DNA of 64,000 nucleotides from Porites lobata (lineage: Eukaryota; Cnidaria; Anthozoa; Scleractinia; Poritidae): NCBI GenBank assembly GCA_942486035.1, contig CALNXK010000080.1, forward strand, positions 1,550,001 to 1,614,000. The letters run 5' to 3'. Each line of letters opens with the position of its first letter. Positions within the stretch are counted from its first letter, which is position 1. The notes beneath the pieces were generated by a model. The model worked only from the letters and a program-made list of their open reading frames with translations, ran no database searches and was not told the origin of the DNA. The position numbers and the translations under genes are program-made. Positions 1 through 10,658 of this stretch are shown piece after piece.

Positions 1-233
1 TCAGAGGTGAACCATGTCTCGGAGCAACCGATAAAATCAAACTTACATGAAATCAAATCCAGAAGATTGCACATTTGTTCGAAATGTTGTTTTAAACTTC
101 TTGTAGTTAAGTGAATAACAGAGTATTGAGGTTTGACAGTACGAGACAACTCGTTAATTTCTTCAACTGTGTAAATCCCATGATCATGTAGCAATTGTAA
201 ATTTAAATCAGGGTCAGAGGACTCTTGGGTCAT
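1..233 (-). mobile_element. LINE (L2/CR1-like) endonuclease N-terminus, partial
   Basis: The minus strand is open from an ATG at 231-233 to the window edge (about 77 codons). It reads like the start of the apurinic-type endonuclease of an L2/CR1-class retrotransposon. The stretch around 'YSVIHLTTRSLKQHFEQM' matches the usual 'lsi.hlNiRSl..n.dql' opening, and 'FDFIGCSETWF' carries the catalytic Glu of the 'ETW' motif. The usual Asn of 'NIRS' is replaced (TTRS), so the copy is probably dead. The element runs off the left edge. The next LINE piece (261-590) lies in the opposite orientation. Confidence 0.7.
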
Positions 234-260
234 TTGCATAAAGTTTTAGCTTGACGAAAT

Positions 261-590
261 TTAAAAGTAAACAATTTAAGATAAATGATAATCTCTGATA
301 TAAGTGATCATTTTTCGCAATTCTGTGTTCTGAAATCTATAAGGGATGAAATTGAGATAAAAAAGTCGAAAATGCGGCACTTTTCTAGATTCTCTAGGGA
401 CAGTTTTAACGTTGATCTCTCTAACGTGGACTGGAATGCACTCTTAAATAAAAAAAAACGTGTGACGCGGACAATTTATTTTCTTCTTTTTATAACAAGT
501 TTAAGAAATTAATAAGTAAACATGCACCTATGAAAAGAATTTCAAACCCTAAAGCAAAACAACTCTCTTCTGGACGGCATTAACGGCCGG
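261..590 (+). mobile_element. LINE endonuclease C-terminus/linker remnant, frameshifted
   Basis: From 285 the plus strand encodes 'ISDHFSQFCVL...RHFSRFSRDSF...DLSNVDWNALL', the pattern of the end of an L2/CR1 endonuclease and the linker before reverse transcriptase. A frameshift lies in the A-run near 450-460. Downstream another frame continues with 'FSSFYNKFKKLISKHAPMK', which is the normal continuation of this linker. It is a pseudogene fragment with no 3' end visible. Orientation is opposite to the N-terminal piece at 1-233. Confidence 0.6.
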
Positions 591-949
591 TCGATTCAGA
601 CGTTACTGAGGGAGTAATAACGACTAGACGTAATCGGATGAAATTCAGGCTAGGTTTTTCCCATCATGATTCTTTTTAGGTTAGGTCTAGCTTTTTCGTA
701 AGGTTTTAGTAGGGTCTGGTTGTAGGGACGGGATTTCTCATAGATCTTTCTGGTCGGAGTTCGCCAGTTTTTGCCGAGCAGAGCTATAGTTCAGTTTTTT
801 CTCTTCTTATCGAAAACACCTTGACGATGGGAGGTTATATCGCGTAAATTTCAACTCGTACCCTTGACGATTGGGGGTGAAAATATTATCGCGAAAATAT
901 TGTCCTCGTCGATCGACAACTCGCTTTCGACATGAATTCGGTGTATGAC

Positions 950-1014
950 ATTTGCAGACTGCAGACTGCAGACCGCAGACTGCAGACTGCAGACCACAGA
1001 TTGTAGATTGTAAA
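950..1014. repeat. GCAGACT short tandem repeat
   Basis: About eight 7-bp units of the type GCAGACT/GCAGACC in a row, degrading at the right into 'acagattgtagattgtaaatt'. An ORF across it on the minus strand encodes only the repeat translation (LQSAVCG...), so it is not a gene. Confidence 0.75.
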
Positions 1015-1804
1015 TTAAAAGACACCAAAAATCTTCCTAATAAAGGTGACACCATGAAAAATATGGTGTGAAAGTGAGAAAGTAGCCAAGTTGGCCTCAT
1101 TTCCAAGATGCTGTTGGCTATTCTTCACCGACGCGACTCTTTATTGACTCATCCGGCATATTACTAATTGTGCTGATTCTTTATTCTTCTTTGATTATTG
1201 TGCATTGATAATGACAAGTAGCAATGCCCACTAATGCCTGTCTAAATAGTAGTCTTCTTTAAAAAAGAGTTTTAAGATTGTGAGCACTTCGTGCTCACCA
1301 CAGTTACGTCGACAAAAACAACTAGGATAGATCATAGACATTTAACACCTTTTTAAATGACGTATTTCATCTTTAGCAGTATTTAAGGATATGCTAAATA
1401 ATCTAAACCGAACAGATCCTACCTGGACTCGACGAATTACCGGAAGCACATTTTGAATTTATAAATAGGCAAATCGACAATGGCTTTTTTCACAGGCCAA
1501 TCATTGCTCATACTCAAATCCTAGTACACAGGTGGGGCCCCCGTCGAATAAGGATTCCGGCGCTGTTTCACAGACAGACTTACATAACCAGAGTTTAGTT
1601 TCGTCTGTGGTGCAGGCTAAATTGCTAGCCTGTTGCTATGGATTCATGAGCGAGTCTGTGACATCGGCAGACATTATTCTGCTCTAATTCAATACGAGAA
1701 GAACAGCCGACAACTCCTTCAGGAATGAGGTCGGTGTAATTTAGAGGCAAAGGGATACCCGAAATTCAGGCTAAAAGATTTCTCTGGATAGCTTTTCACC
1801 GTTT

Positions 1805-2340
1805 TCCGGCGTTATCAATCGATAAAATCACTTAATCGCTGACGATTTTTATCAATTTCGATTTTTACCCATTGGCGCTACTCCGGGAAGTAACTACACA
1901 CGGAACTGAGGTTATTTTGAAAGGGCGGCAGATCTAAATCGTGAAAAACTGGGAAAAATAAAAAACCTGGCCAATATCGGCCATCCGAGAAAGACTTTAA
2001 AGCGGGTTTTAAAGAAAAGAGAAGTTTTTTTAAACTTTTTTTTCCAAAGTGATAATAAATTGTTGATCCTTAGACTCTCAATTGCAACTTAATTGTCAAC
2101 AAATTCATTGTTTGCATGAAATCAGTTTTCATTTTCGGATGTACAGAAGAACAGATGCATCTTCCGATACAAATCGATGGCATCGGTAAAATCTAGATAA
2201 ATCGATGAACGAAACGAGTGTGTCATCGATTTCTACTGATTGATAGATACAATCGATATCAATCAAATCAGATTTACCGCTTTTTATCGATCTATTGATT
2301 GATAAATCCATACCGATTTTTATCGATTGACTACTCCGGG
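1805..2340. repeat. Two partial copies of a TATCGATT-rich repeat
   Basis: Positions about 1811-1886 and 2225-2340 both hold AT-rich sequence with repeated 'atcgat/tttttatcgatt' blocks and both end in 'ctactccggg'. They look like two diverged copies of one dispersed repeat. No coding capacity is visible. Confidence 0.4.
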
Positions 2341-2549
2341 TGTTTGTGAATGTCCATTGGCATTATCGCAGTTGATTATCGGTGTCAACAGTCTGAGAAT
2401 TTTTTTTTTCGCTGGCAACTTTACTTTGTAATTTGACCTCTTGAATAGAATTGCTGTGTACGCGATATGCGATAGCATCTCCCTTTGATATTTCGTCCTT
2501 TGTTTTTTATGAGACGTGATTGCGTACATAAAGTTTCGAAAACTTCAGA

Positions 2550-2682
2550 AACATCCAGGAGCTTTGAAAACAATATTTTATCTCGTGCAATACCATCCGC
2601 TTTTGAAATTAACATTGCGCAAGCTTTCATCACAGTAGTTGCACTGACGTGCTAGGCAACAGAAAAAGTTCACGCGTATCAT
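2550..2682. repeat. Dispersed repeat, copy 1 (copy 2 at 5290-5398)
   Basis: Shares the ordered blocks 'gctttgaaaacaat', 'tcgtgcaatac', 'atccgc', 'gttgca..cacgtgctaggcaaca' and 'ttcacgcgta' with 5290-5398 in the same orientation. This is a clear but diverged duplicate. Confidence 0.55.
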
Positions 2683-3112
2683 GTTCCATCGCGGAAGAAA
2701 CAAGAGAGACTCTCAAAGGCCTCTAACTTTAAAGAACGAGCTAAATTTCCTAGTAGAATTTAAAACATTGTTTCACGAAAGTTTTAAAGGATTACAAAAG
2801 TAATTTCAGAGCAAACGATTAGTCATGTTACGGACAGATGTGTATGTTACAGCTGATCTTTATCAAGCCAAGCAACAGGATAAGCCCAGAATCGTTTGAC
2901 GTTACAAAATACACATGCTGTTGCTTGTAAATGCTTTTTTTTAGGGGTTTTTCAAAATTTCCGACGAGCATCCCCACCCCTTTCATATGTGAGTCCCCCG
3001 GGTAAAAAAAATACATATTGCGTGACATTGCGTTACATCTCTTGCAGCGTGACACGTCACAAAAAATAGCAAAAACCCTACAGGGAGGCAGCTCTAGTGG
3101 CCATTTTTTTCC

Positions 3113-3192
3113 CATTTAAACTCTGGGACAGAGTTACCGTTTAACCTCTGGTGCCGAGGTTCCCATTTAACCTCTGGGACCGAGTTAATAGT
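3113..3192. repeat. Short tandem repeat of about 26-30 bp
   Basis: Three units of the form 'cccatttaaactctgggac-gagtt' occur in succession with substitutions. Confidence 0.5.
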
Positions 3193-4661
3193 TCGAGCAC
3201 CTCCCTGCACTTGCTGGGCCGGAGTTTGGTGACCGTCAGCAAGCTCGACAGTCCCCCCCCGGTAAGTCGTTTTCCGCACGGATTAGTCAAGCAGGCTTCA
3301 GAGAGTTGGCCATCTCTCACCGCCCTATAACCCCACCGGAAATAATCAACCTAACTTTGCCTTAGAAAACCGACCTATATATTTAGATCGAAAACTCATT
3401 TCGCTCACTTATGGTACGCTTCTTCACAGACGCATGCGTTTTTGGCCCCCCAAAAATTGTTTGGACTTTTCGTTGATTCATACACAACATCCCCATTCAC
3501 TCAGACTATCATTGCCAAGGCAGCAGCAGAATAGAGCTGCGCAAGACTGGGTTGATAGGCAGAAAAATTCTCGATCGAGTTGGAAAAAGTGTAACCCGTA
3601 ACCTCATGTAATGTAGATTCCCCTCAGACCAAGTGGTCAGTTGTCAACCAATCAAAGGGCAGTACCTGGCGCACGGGCTCAAGTTGCATGTGGTTGGCTT
3701 TTTAAAATACAAAATTTCACACAACTCCCGCCGTCGCGACTTCCTGTGTTTATTTACTTAAATTTATTTGTCAAACCTGGCCACTGCAGTCAAGAAACAT
3801 GGGCACTTGATATATTGTATTAATTTTAGGGGCCATAATGCTAAGATTTAAAGGGAAGTTTGTAAAACAGCAAAAGAGTTCTATGTGCAACAAGCAATAT
3901 TTACAATATTCTCACCACTAAAAAGGATCAGATTACACTGGGAGATAAGGAAAGCTTGACACGAAGAATACAGTCGCTTCTGTTGCAAAATCTGGTGTTG
4001 GGGAGAAAATCTAACCAACAAACAAAAAATGAGAAAAAAACGAATTACAAGCCTAAAACAAATGACAAAGGAAAAGAAAACAACGCCATTTTTTTCGAAA
4101 CCTGGCCGAGTTCAGTATAAAAAAATGAACTAAAATACCGACGTGCCGTACATCGCATGTCCTGGGAAACATTTCAGATAGTGCAGCGAATCATTCTAAG
4201 TTTTAATCGGGTAACAAAAAGCCTCGGGAAATTTGAAAGGAGGTTTAAATGATTAAACTGTGCAAATATTTATCTGCAATGTGAAACCGAACCGACAGTA
4301 GATTTGTAGCTGGACTTAATAATATTCCCGATCGCTTCCTCTGCAAAGCTGCTTTTACTCTTTCAACACACTTCACACTTTTACATAGCAGGTTTGTAAA
4401 GCTACCAGACTGAATGTGAGAACTGACTCTTCTCCGGAACCTCATAAAGTGTTACATGCATAAAACCTTTTCAAGAAAAAAAATCCTTTGCAAAAGGAAG
4501 GGACCAAGAAACGATCAAATGGGGAAAAAAGAAATTTTATTCGTAAGCAAAATACGCATGATTTGCTCGTTGGCACTCTATCGATAGATATACCTAGTTT
4601 GTAAAAGTTGTTTTTCTTCAAAATCTCGGCTAGCCCAGCTTTCCACAAACTCCGGTTATAA

Positions 4662-4830
4662 AAACAGTAGGATGATTGGTATTACTAGGATGACTGGGAT
4701 AACTAGAATGACTAGGATTACTGGGATGACAGAGATGAATTGGACGAATAGGGTGACTGGGACAACTGGGATGACTACTAAGGATGACTTAGATGACTAG
4801 GATGACTGGTATGAATAGACCCATTGGTAA
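4662..4830. repeat. GGATGACTG-type minisatellite, left array
   Basis: Degenerate tandem units of about 9-10 bp (ggatgactg / ggattactg / gaatgacta). The unit is the reverse complement of the CAGTCATCC-like monomer class that dominates 7226-8160, so the arrays are in opposite orientation. The array resumes at 4986-5140 on the other side of a fold-back element. Confidence 0.8.
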
Positions 4831-4986
4831 TATTATATTAAAATTCACACTTGGCTCTGAGGCTTGGGGGAATAAAACAAAAGAAATCATCTTGAGGCCC
4901 AGCAATGAACAGTACATTTCTTTTGTTTTATTCCCCCAAGCCTCAGAGCCAAGTATGAATTTTAATATAGCGAACATGGTCTAGTG
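4815..4986. mobile_element. Fold-back MITE inserted in the minisatellite
   Basis: Two arms of about 50 bp are near-perfect inverted repeats (about 4837-4887 and 4916-4967), sharing 'cttggctctgaggcttgg' and 'aataaaacaaaagaaat'. They are separated by about 28 bp. Weaker complementarity runs out to 'atagacccattgg'/'catggtctagtgg'. A second copy of the same element, disrupted by insertions, lies at about 60668-61445. Confidence 0.8.
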
Positions 4987-5140
4987 GATGGCTACGATTA
5001 CTGTGAGGAATGGGATTACAGGGATGACAAGGATGACTTAGATGACTGGGATGACCAGAATGACTAGTATGAATTGGATGGCTAGGATGACTGTGATGAA
5101 TGGGATTACTGTGGTGACAAGGATGACTGAGATAAAGTCG
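4986..5140. repeat. GGATGACTG-type minisatellite, continuation
   Basis: Same 9-10 bp unit as 4662-4830, continuing directly after the fold-back element. The split shows that the MITE landed in a pre-existing array. Confidence 0.75.
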
Positions 5141-5289
5141 ACGAAGTTGAGCACAATTATGCAAATGTAGAGCGTTTTTGTTAGTTTAAAACAATTTGTT
5201 AAACAAGATAGTAGCTTGTTGGTGTAATAAATGACAACCAATTTATGATTTTTACAATTTTCTGATTATGTCATTTCATGTACAGTTTG

Positions 5290-5398
5290 AAAGTGCTTTG
5301 AAAACAATTTTTAGTATCGTGCAATACAATCCACTCGCGTAATTTTTCATAGCAATAGCTGCAGTCACGTGCTAGGCAACAACTAGTTCACGCGTACA
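5290..5398. repeat. Dispersed repeat, copy 2 (copy 1 at 2550-2682)
   Basis: Same ordered sequence blocks and orientation as 2550-2682, ending in 'cacgtgctaggcaaca...gttcacgcgtac'. Confidence 0.55.
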
Positions 5399-5399
5399 A

Positions 5400-5577
5400 A
5401 AAGGAATTACAGGGGGTTATGAGGGGTTCCAGGGAATTAGAGGGGGTTTAAAAGGGGTTATGAGGGGTTATGAGGGGTTCCAGGGGGTCACAAGAGAATA
5501 CAGGAGGTTACAGGGAGTTACAGGTGGTTAAAGGGGGCTACTAGTGGTTACAGGGTTACTGGGAATTACAGGTTGGT
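5400..5577. repeat. GGGGTTAYAG-type minisatellite
   Basis: Degenerate tandem units of about 10-11 bp (agggggttat gaggggttcc agggaattag ...). They are G-rich on the plus strand and unrelated in unit to the neighbouring GGATGACTG array. Confidence 0.75.
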
Positions 5578-5827
5578 TTTATTTATTTTGAAATTATTCT
5601 CTGAAATTTTGGATTTTATTTACAAAACGTGCTCAATTTTTCTGTTTTTTTGAAAAGTAAGATTGATAAAATTCTTAGCTCCCAACTGTGGTAGACTAGA
5701 TAGTGAAATAACTGTCAAATGAAACAATTTAAGGTACGTGGTATAGTTTAATGAAACTTTTAGTTCTGTCTATATGTTTTTTTATTATTTAAGCGCTGGA
5801 TTAAAACACAAACCATACAGCACTTAC

Positions 5828-5894
5828 AGTACTGAAGATAACAGAGGCTCTTGGCTCATGAAGGTCCTTGTTCAGTCTTTCTGTGGCATCTGAT
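5828..5894 (-). other. Candidate internal coding exon of an unidentified gene
   Basis: On the minus strand a 67-bp block has a good acceptor (a TTGTTTCCAG tract ending at 5895) and donor (ACT|GTAAGTG). One frame is open throughout and reads 'SDATERLNKDLHEPRASV' followed by IFST, which looks like protein rather than noise; the other two frames stop. It enters with one leftover base and leaves in phase 0. It does not join in frame directly to the candidate exon at 8321-8382, so at least one intermediate exon would be needed. The family was not recognised. Confidence 0.35.
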
Positions 5895-6261
5895 CTGGAA
5901 ACAATGAAGCTCATCAGTTATTTTCAGAATAGTCTAATTTCCCATTCAAGTCAAACCTTGCTTTACAGACGCCTGCTTAGTTTGGAAAGCTTATTACTAC
6001 AGACAGTTTGCTTTGTCCCTAGGGAAAGAAAGCCCTTAATCTCTCTCTAAATTCAACCTGCTCAATACAGACAACTTGTTAATATGGTCCACATAGTACC
6101 CATTATTAACAAGCTTTAACTGCATTACATTTTCATGAATACCAGTGAGCAAACATGTTGGAAAAATTTACCACATATAATTATAATAAATTATAACCAA
6201 CCCCTTGACTGTACTAGCAAAAGGCACTCCTCCTTTGATAACAGTACCCCGCCCCCTTGCC

Positions 6262-7225
6262 TTACCTAGCCAGTCACTCAGTCAGTTGATCTGTCAGTCA
6301 GTTAGTCAGTCTGTCTGTCAGGTAGCCAGTCAGCTAGTCAGTAACTTTTTGAGCTTGGTCAGCTAGTCAGTTGCTTGAAGTTAGTCAGACACTTGGTGAG
6401 GTGTTCAATCAGTCAGTCATTCCCTCAGTTATTCAGTCATTCTGTCAGTCAGTCAGTCAGTCAGTCATCAAACAATCAGCCAGTGACTCAGTTACTCAGT
6501 CATTCAACAAGTCAAAAAGTTAGCCAGTAACTAATTTGCTCAGTCAGTCAGTCAGTTAGACAGTTAGCCAGTTACTGAGTTGCTCAGTTATTACATCAGC
6601 TGATTAGTTAGTAAGTAAATTAGTCAGTTTGTCAGTAAATCATCTGGTTAGTTTGTTTTCAGACAGTCACTTAGCTACAATCAGCGACAAAATGAGTTGA
6701 GACACTTTGCCCTAAACTGGGCTTTTTTACCTTTTACTGACTTCAAAAGGAGGAAATATAAATTTTCCTTCAGGCCCATCCCCTCCATGCAACGTTGTGC
6801 CGATGTTCAAGCTACCTATAGAAAACAAAAAACACCCCGACTTTGAATGGAGAGGACAGGGAAGGGGTGTGGATTCTTTTGTTCTCTGAAGTTACGCTAT
6901 TTGAGTACAATGTCTCAACAATTTTGTCGCTGATTGTAGTTTCTCAGTTAGTAAGGCAGTTGTATGGTTAGCCCTGAGTCACTCAGTTAGAAGATCAGTT
7001 GCTCAGATTGTGAGTTTGTAAGTCAGTCAGTTAGTTCATACAGGGAAGTCAGTTGCTCAATCAGTCAGTCAGTCGCTCAGTTTGTATGTCAGACAGTCAA
7101 TTAGCTAGTTTCTCAGTTAGTCCTAAGTCAGTCAGCCAGAAGATCAGTTCCACAGTTTGTCAGTTTGTAAGTCAGTCAGTTAGTTGGTACATGTAAGTCA
7201 GTTGCTCAATCAGTCAAAGTCAACC
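6262..7225. repeat. CAGT/CAGTTAGT degenerate simple-repeat zone
   Basis: Nearly a kilobase of CAGT-based units ('cagtcagtcagt', 'cagttagtcagt', 'ctcagttactcag'), interrupted by a 265-bp MITE at 6675-6939. It merges on the right into the 9-bp minisatellite. Confidence 0.8.
6675..6939. mobile_element. MITE with 19-bp terminal inverted repeats
   Basis: Begins CTACAATCAGCGACAAAAT and ends with the exact reverse complement (ATTTTGTCGCTGATTGTAG). Complementarity continues inward as 'gagttgagaca'/'tgtctcaac'. Length is 265 bp with no coding capacity. It sits inside CAGT repeats, which resume on both sides, so the ends are well defined. The target duplication is not resolvable because the flank is repetitive. 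Confidence 0.85.
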
Positions 7226-8160
7226 AAGTCATCGTTGTCATCCTACTCATAGCAGTCACCCAAGTCACCCTAGTCACTCAAGTCATACCAGTCACCCAAG
7301 TCACCCTAGTCACCCTAGTCACTCAAGTCATACCAGTCACCCAAGTCACCCTAGTCACCCTAGTCACTCAAGTCATACCAGTCACCCAAGTCACCCTAGT
7401 CACCCTAGTCACCCAAGTCATACCAGTCACCCAAGTCACCCTAGTCACTCAAGTCATACCAGTCACCCAAGTCACCCTAGTCACCCTAGTCACTCAAGTC
7501 ATACCAGTCACCCAAGTCACCCTAGTCATACCAGTCACCCAAGTCACCCTAGTCATATCAGTCACCCAAGTCACCCTAGTCACTCTAGTCACCCTAGTCA
7601 TACCAGTCACCCAAGTCACCCTAGTCACTCAAGTCATACCAGTCACCCAAGTCACCCTAGTCACTCTAGCCACCCTAGTCATACCATTCACCCAAGTCAC
7701 CCTAGTCACTCAAGTCATTCCAGTCACCCAAGTCACCCTAGTCACTCAAGTCATACCAGTCACCCAAGTCACCCTAGTCACTCTAGCCACCCTAGTCATA
7801 CCAGTCACCCAAGTCACCCTAGTCATACCAGTCACCCAGGTCACCCTAGTCACTCTAGCCACCCTAGTCATACCAGTCACCCAAGTCACCCTAGTCACCC
7901 AAGTCACCCTAGTCATACCAGTCACCCAAGTCACCCTAGTCACTCTAGCCACCCTAGTCATACCAGTCACCCAAGTCACCCTAGTCACTCAAGTCATACC
8001 AGTCACCCAAGTCACCCTAGTCATCCAAGTCACCCAAGTCACCCTAGTCATACCAGTCACCCAAGTCACCCTAGTCAGCCCAGTCACCCTTGTCACCGAC
8101 CCTAGTCACCCTAATCATCCTAGTCACCCTTGCCACCCTAGTTACCTTAGCCATCCTAGT
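7226..8160. repeat. 9-bp minisatellite with higher-order structure (~0.9 kb)
   Basis: Tandem 9-bp monomers of consensus NNAGTCAYN (caagtcacc, ctagtcact, caagtcata, ccagtcacc). These are arranged in a recurring 36-bp higher-order unit plus shorter variants, about 100 monomers in all. An apparent minus-strand ORF (7746-7988) is pure repeat translation (MTRVTWVTG repeats) and not a gene. Confidence 0.9.
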
Positions 8161-8168
8161 AGCATCTT

Positions 8169-8279
8169 TACAGGTTGCTATGCCCCCAAAACAATAACAA
8201 AAAGGCCCAAGAAATTACCTGTACAGTTTGCTATGGCCCCAAAACAATTACAAAAAGGCCCAAGAAATTATTACAATGT
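8169..8279. repeat. Two tandem copies of a ~54-bp unit
   Basis: Two neighbouring copies of 'acaggttgctatgsccccaaaacaa' continuing into '-taacaaaaaggcccaagaaatta', differing at a handful of positions. Confidence 0.7.
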
Positions 8280-8320
8280 ATAAAGAACAACTGCTAGGAA
8301 GGGGGTAATGTAAAACTTAC

Positions 8321-8382
8321 ATTTTGGTTCTGTCTTTGCTATGTTACTCTTCAGGGTAACAACTGTCACTGGAGACTTATGA
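8321..8382 (-). other. Candidate internal coding exon of an unidentified gene
   Basis: A 62-bp minus-strand block is bounded by a good acceptor (TTTTGTTTTGTTGCAG) and a consensus donor (AAAAT|GTAAGT). Only one of three frames is open, giving 'HKSPVTVVTLKSNIAKTEPK'. Phase is one base in and one base out. It may belong to the same minus-strand gene as 5828-5894 and 12366-12462, with the minisatellites lying in introns. No product recognised. Confidence 0.35.
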
Positions 8383-9382
8383 CTGCAACAAAACAAAAAG
8401 TCATTTAAAAAAATGAAAATCAAAGAATCACAGCCATGTGTAAACCACAAAGGAATTCAAAAAGAAGGGGGGTAGTGGTGAATGGAATAAGGGAACTGGT
8501 TGGTCAGCTGAAGTCCTAGCTTTCACAACAACAGTCATGTTAAAGAGTTTGATTTCTCATACTAGTCTAAAGGCTAAATGGCAGTTTAAGAGACTCAGTG
8601 GCAATTCAGATCTGTTTAGAAGGTGTTCATTTTATGTATATGTTACAGGTCAAATTTGATTTCAGGTTAATTTTGATTTAATGTAGGTTGATTCTTAATT
8701 TCCTTTGTTTCCTGGTCCTTATTCATGAATAACAAGAATGTGCTTACAGCGGCATTCAGTCTCGCCTGCTTGGAGATTAAATCGAGAAACAAGGAGGAGA
8801 TTAATTCTAAAAGAAACATGATTTACTTGCTAAAGGTTTTTTACTTCCTACTTTATCGACATCGATACTTTTTATTTGTTTCTGAATTGATTTAGTGCGC
8901 ATGTTAGTGACGGCCAGCAATACCTCTGCAGTTGCAGGCTATATGCGTGAATAAACACACGAAAATTCAAGGGCCTCAATTCCAGAGAAATTACATCATT
9001 GCCAGAGATCAAAAAAGTTATTTACATGGCACATTGATCATTTCAATCATCGCCAAAAATAAATTGCATGCTCATAACAAGACCATTTGCACACAATGAA
9101 AGTTTACAACATCCAACCATCACAATTTTGCTAATTAAGATTCTTAGTTTTTTTCCGACCACTCAGTAGTGTTCACTTGTTCCAACTGAAAGTAATCAAT
9201 GATTTCAAGTGACAGAATGTGTGGACTGACTCATTTTGGAAAAACTCCAAATTTAATCTTTCCTAAGCTTTCCTCGCAAAACATGTGTGACTTTGATCAC
9301 GCAGTGATCCTTAGTCCCAGTTTTCACAGTCTACGCCTGGAACAATGACCCCTGATTTGTGTCCTAAATACGACGAAAAAGC

Positions 9383-9812
9383 CCGGGGGGGGGATTCCAG
9401 AAAAATTGGGTGGGGATGTGCGGCACACTTCCTGAAACCCTTACCCTATTTCAGTCCAAAATCTGTGATTTTCCCTATCCTATTTCAGACCTGATAAAAA
9501 ATTTGATTCCCTATTTCAGACCTGAAGCCCTGGAGCCCAGCACGTGACCAGAGTTTGTGACAAGCTGTTACAGCACGTACACGGTAGTTGGTGTAAATAT
9601 TAAAAGGGAAATGTTGTTATCACCAAATGATAAAGAAGTAGCTAATTCTTCTAAAAAACATACCCAATTCAAGACTAGAGTACACAAACCATACCTTATT
9701 TCAGACCAAAATGGTTGAAATTGATACCCTATTTTAGACCGAAACGGCTAAAAACCATACCCTTTGGCGCCGCACTTACCTATATGGCCTATATAAGGGA
9801 GTAACCCCCCCC
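9383..9812. repeat. Dispersed repeat with ACCCTATTTCAGACC motifs
   Basis: Contains five or six spaced copies of 'accctatttcagaccnnaa' variants, between a G-run (9388-9396) and a C-run (9805-9813). A short related piece lies at about 28020-28080 ('ccataccctattccagacc', then 'catacctctatggcctat'), also found here as 'cttacctatatggcctat'. It is a transposon-derived family with no ORF. Confidence 0.6.
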
Positions 9813-9918
9813 CTCCGGGGCGAAGAACGCATTGCAGGTTATGAGTCTCGCTGCTTACGCAAGCGAGACAAAAAAGGGTTAGAAGACATAGGAAATTGAG
9901 AAGAATCCTGGGCTAAAT

Positions 9919-10029
9919 AACAATTATTCACCGAAGTGGAGGTGGCTAGTATTGGATATTTACCGAGGCCGCGAAGCGGCAAGGTAAATTATCCACTACT
10001 AGCCACCGACACTGAAGTGAATAATTGTT
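9919..10029. mobile_element. Fold-back element, ~45-bp arms
   Basis: Arms 'aacaattattcac...ggtggctagta...atttacc' are inverted about a GC-rich centre ('gaggccgcgaagcggc'). It abuts the palindrome TTTAGTATATACTAAA that starts the next element. Confidence 0.75.
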
Positions 10030-10658
10030 TTAGTATATACTAAAACAGTGAGATAATTGAGTACAAAATGATGCTTTTTAACTCATTTACTGTTGCCAAC
10101 GATTACAATTTTGGCGCGCGATGACCGAAAGGCCACAGCCGTCGCTTTTTCTTAGCGACAAATAAAACTTTTGAAGGCGTTTGTTTAGCTCTTGCGGGGA
10201 ACTTTCTTCAAAAGGAGTTGTGAATTCTGTCTGTATTTAAAATAATTCTGTAAAAAAGATTATTAAATTTAGTTTTAAGCTTATTTATGAACAAGTCAAC
10301 TAAATAAAGTAGCGCAAGACTTAAGCTTAATTTGCATTTGTAAACAAAAAACTTTTTCACCGGTTTTATCGATAACTATTCAAGTCAAAAAGACAAAGCT
10401 TTACCTGTTAAAACTTCCAAACCGAACTTCGTCACCTTCTTCATGTATTTCGGAAATAGCTTGCTTGATTAGTTGTGAAATTTCTTAGTTTGTTACGGCA
10501 GCAAACCTGGAAAGCATTTTGCTTGCAACCTACGCGAGTTTGGCGTCGCTCGCTCAGAGGAACTGGAGGTGAATCAGTGAATAGTGCAGGATATTCACTG
10601 ACTGAGTAGCCAATCAGAGCATGCGAAAAACACTATCCACTGTTTTAGTATATACTAA
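10029..10658 (-). mobile_element. Transposon remnant with a protein-coding N-terminal fragment
   Basis: Both ends carry the palindrome TTTAGTATATACTAAA (about 10030-10047 and 10641-10658) next to 'acagtg'/'cactgt'. Inside, on the minus strand, an ATG near 10518 opens 'MLSRFAAVTN', then a stop, then 'EISQLIKQAISEIHEEGDEV' and RFGSFN up to a donor (AACAG|GTAAAG near 10405). The 'RF..VT.-EI..LI...-FG..F' shape resembles N-termini of the abundant KIAA1958/QRICH-like (Crypton-derived) proteins of cnidarian genomes. That assignment is from memory and tentative. The in-frame stop makes it a dead copy. Confidence 0.4.

Larger units (their letters stand above)
591..4650. other. Non-coding stretch, only small repeats
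   Basis: No reading frame here looks like a gene on either strand; the longest ORFs are under 100 codons, AT-rich and without domain character. It contains a short GCAGACT tandem repeat, two partial copies of a TTTTTATCGATT-rich sequence ending in ACTACTCCGGG, one copy of a dispersed repeat, and short repeats of the type 'AACCTCTGGGACCGAGTT'. A perfect small palindrome (GTGAGCACTTCGTGCTCAC) lies near 1280-1300. Confidence 0.5.

Noticed and set aside
807..1106. 99-codon minus ORF with LQSAVCG repeats
   Set aside because: The repetitive part is the GCAGACT tandem repeat; the remainder is unremarkable.
7746..7988. 80-codon minus-strand ORF made of MTRVTWVTG repeats
   Set aside because: It is the translation of the 9-bp minisatellite; any open frame in such an array looks like this.
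6262..8160. CRISPR array
   Set aside because: Repeats are contiguous 4- and 9-bp units without unique spacers, and the DNA is clearly eukaryotic.
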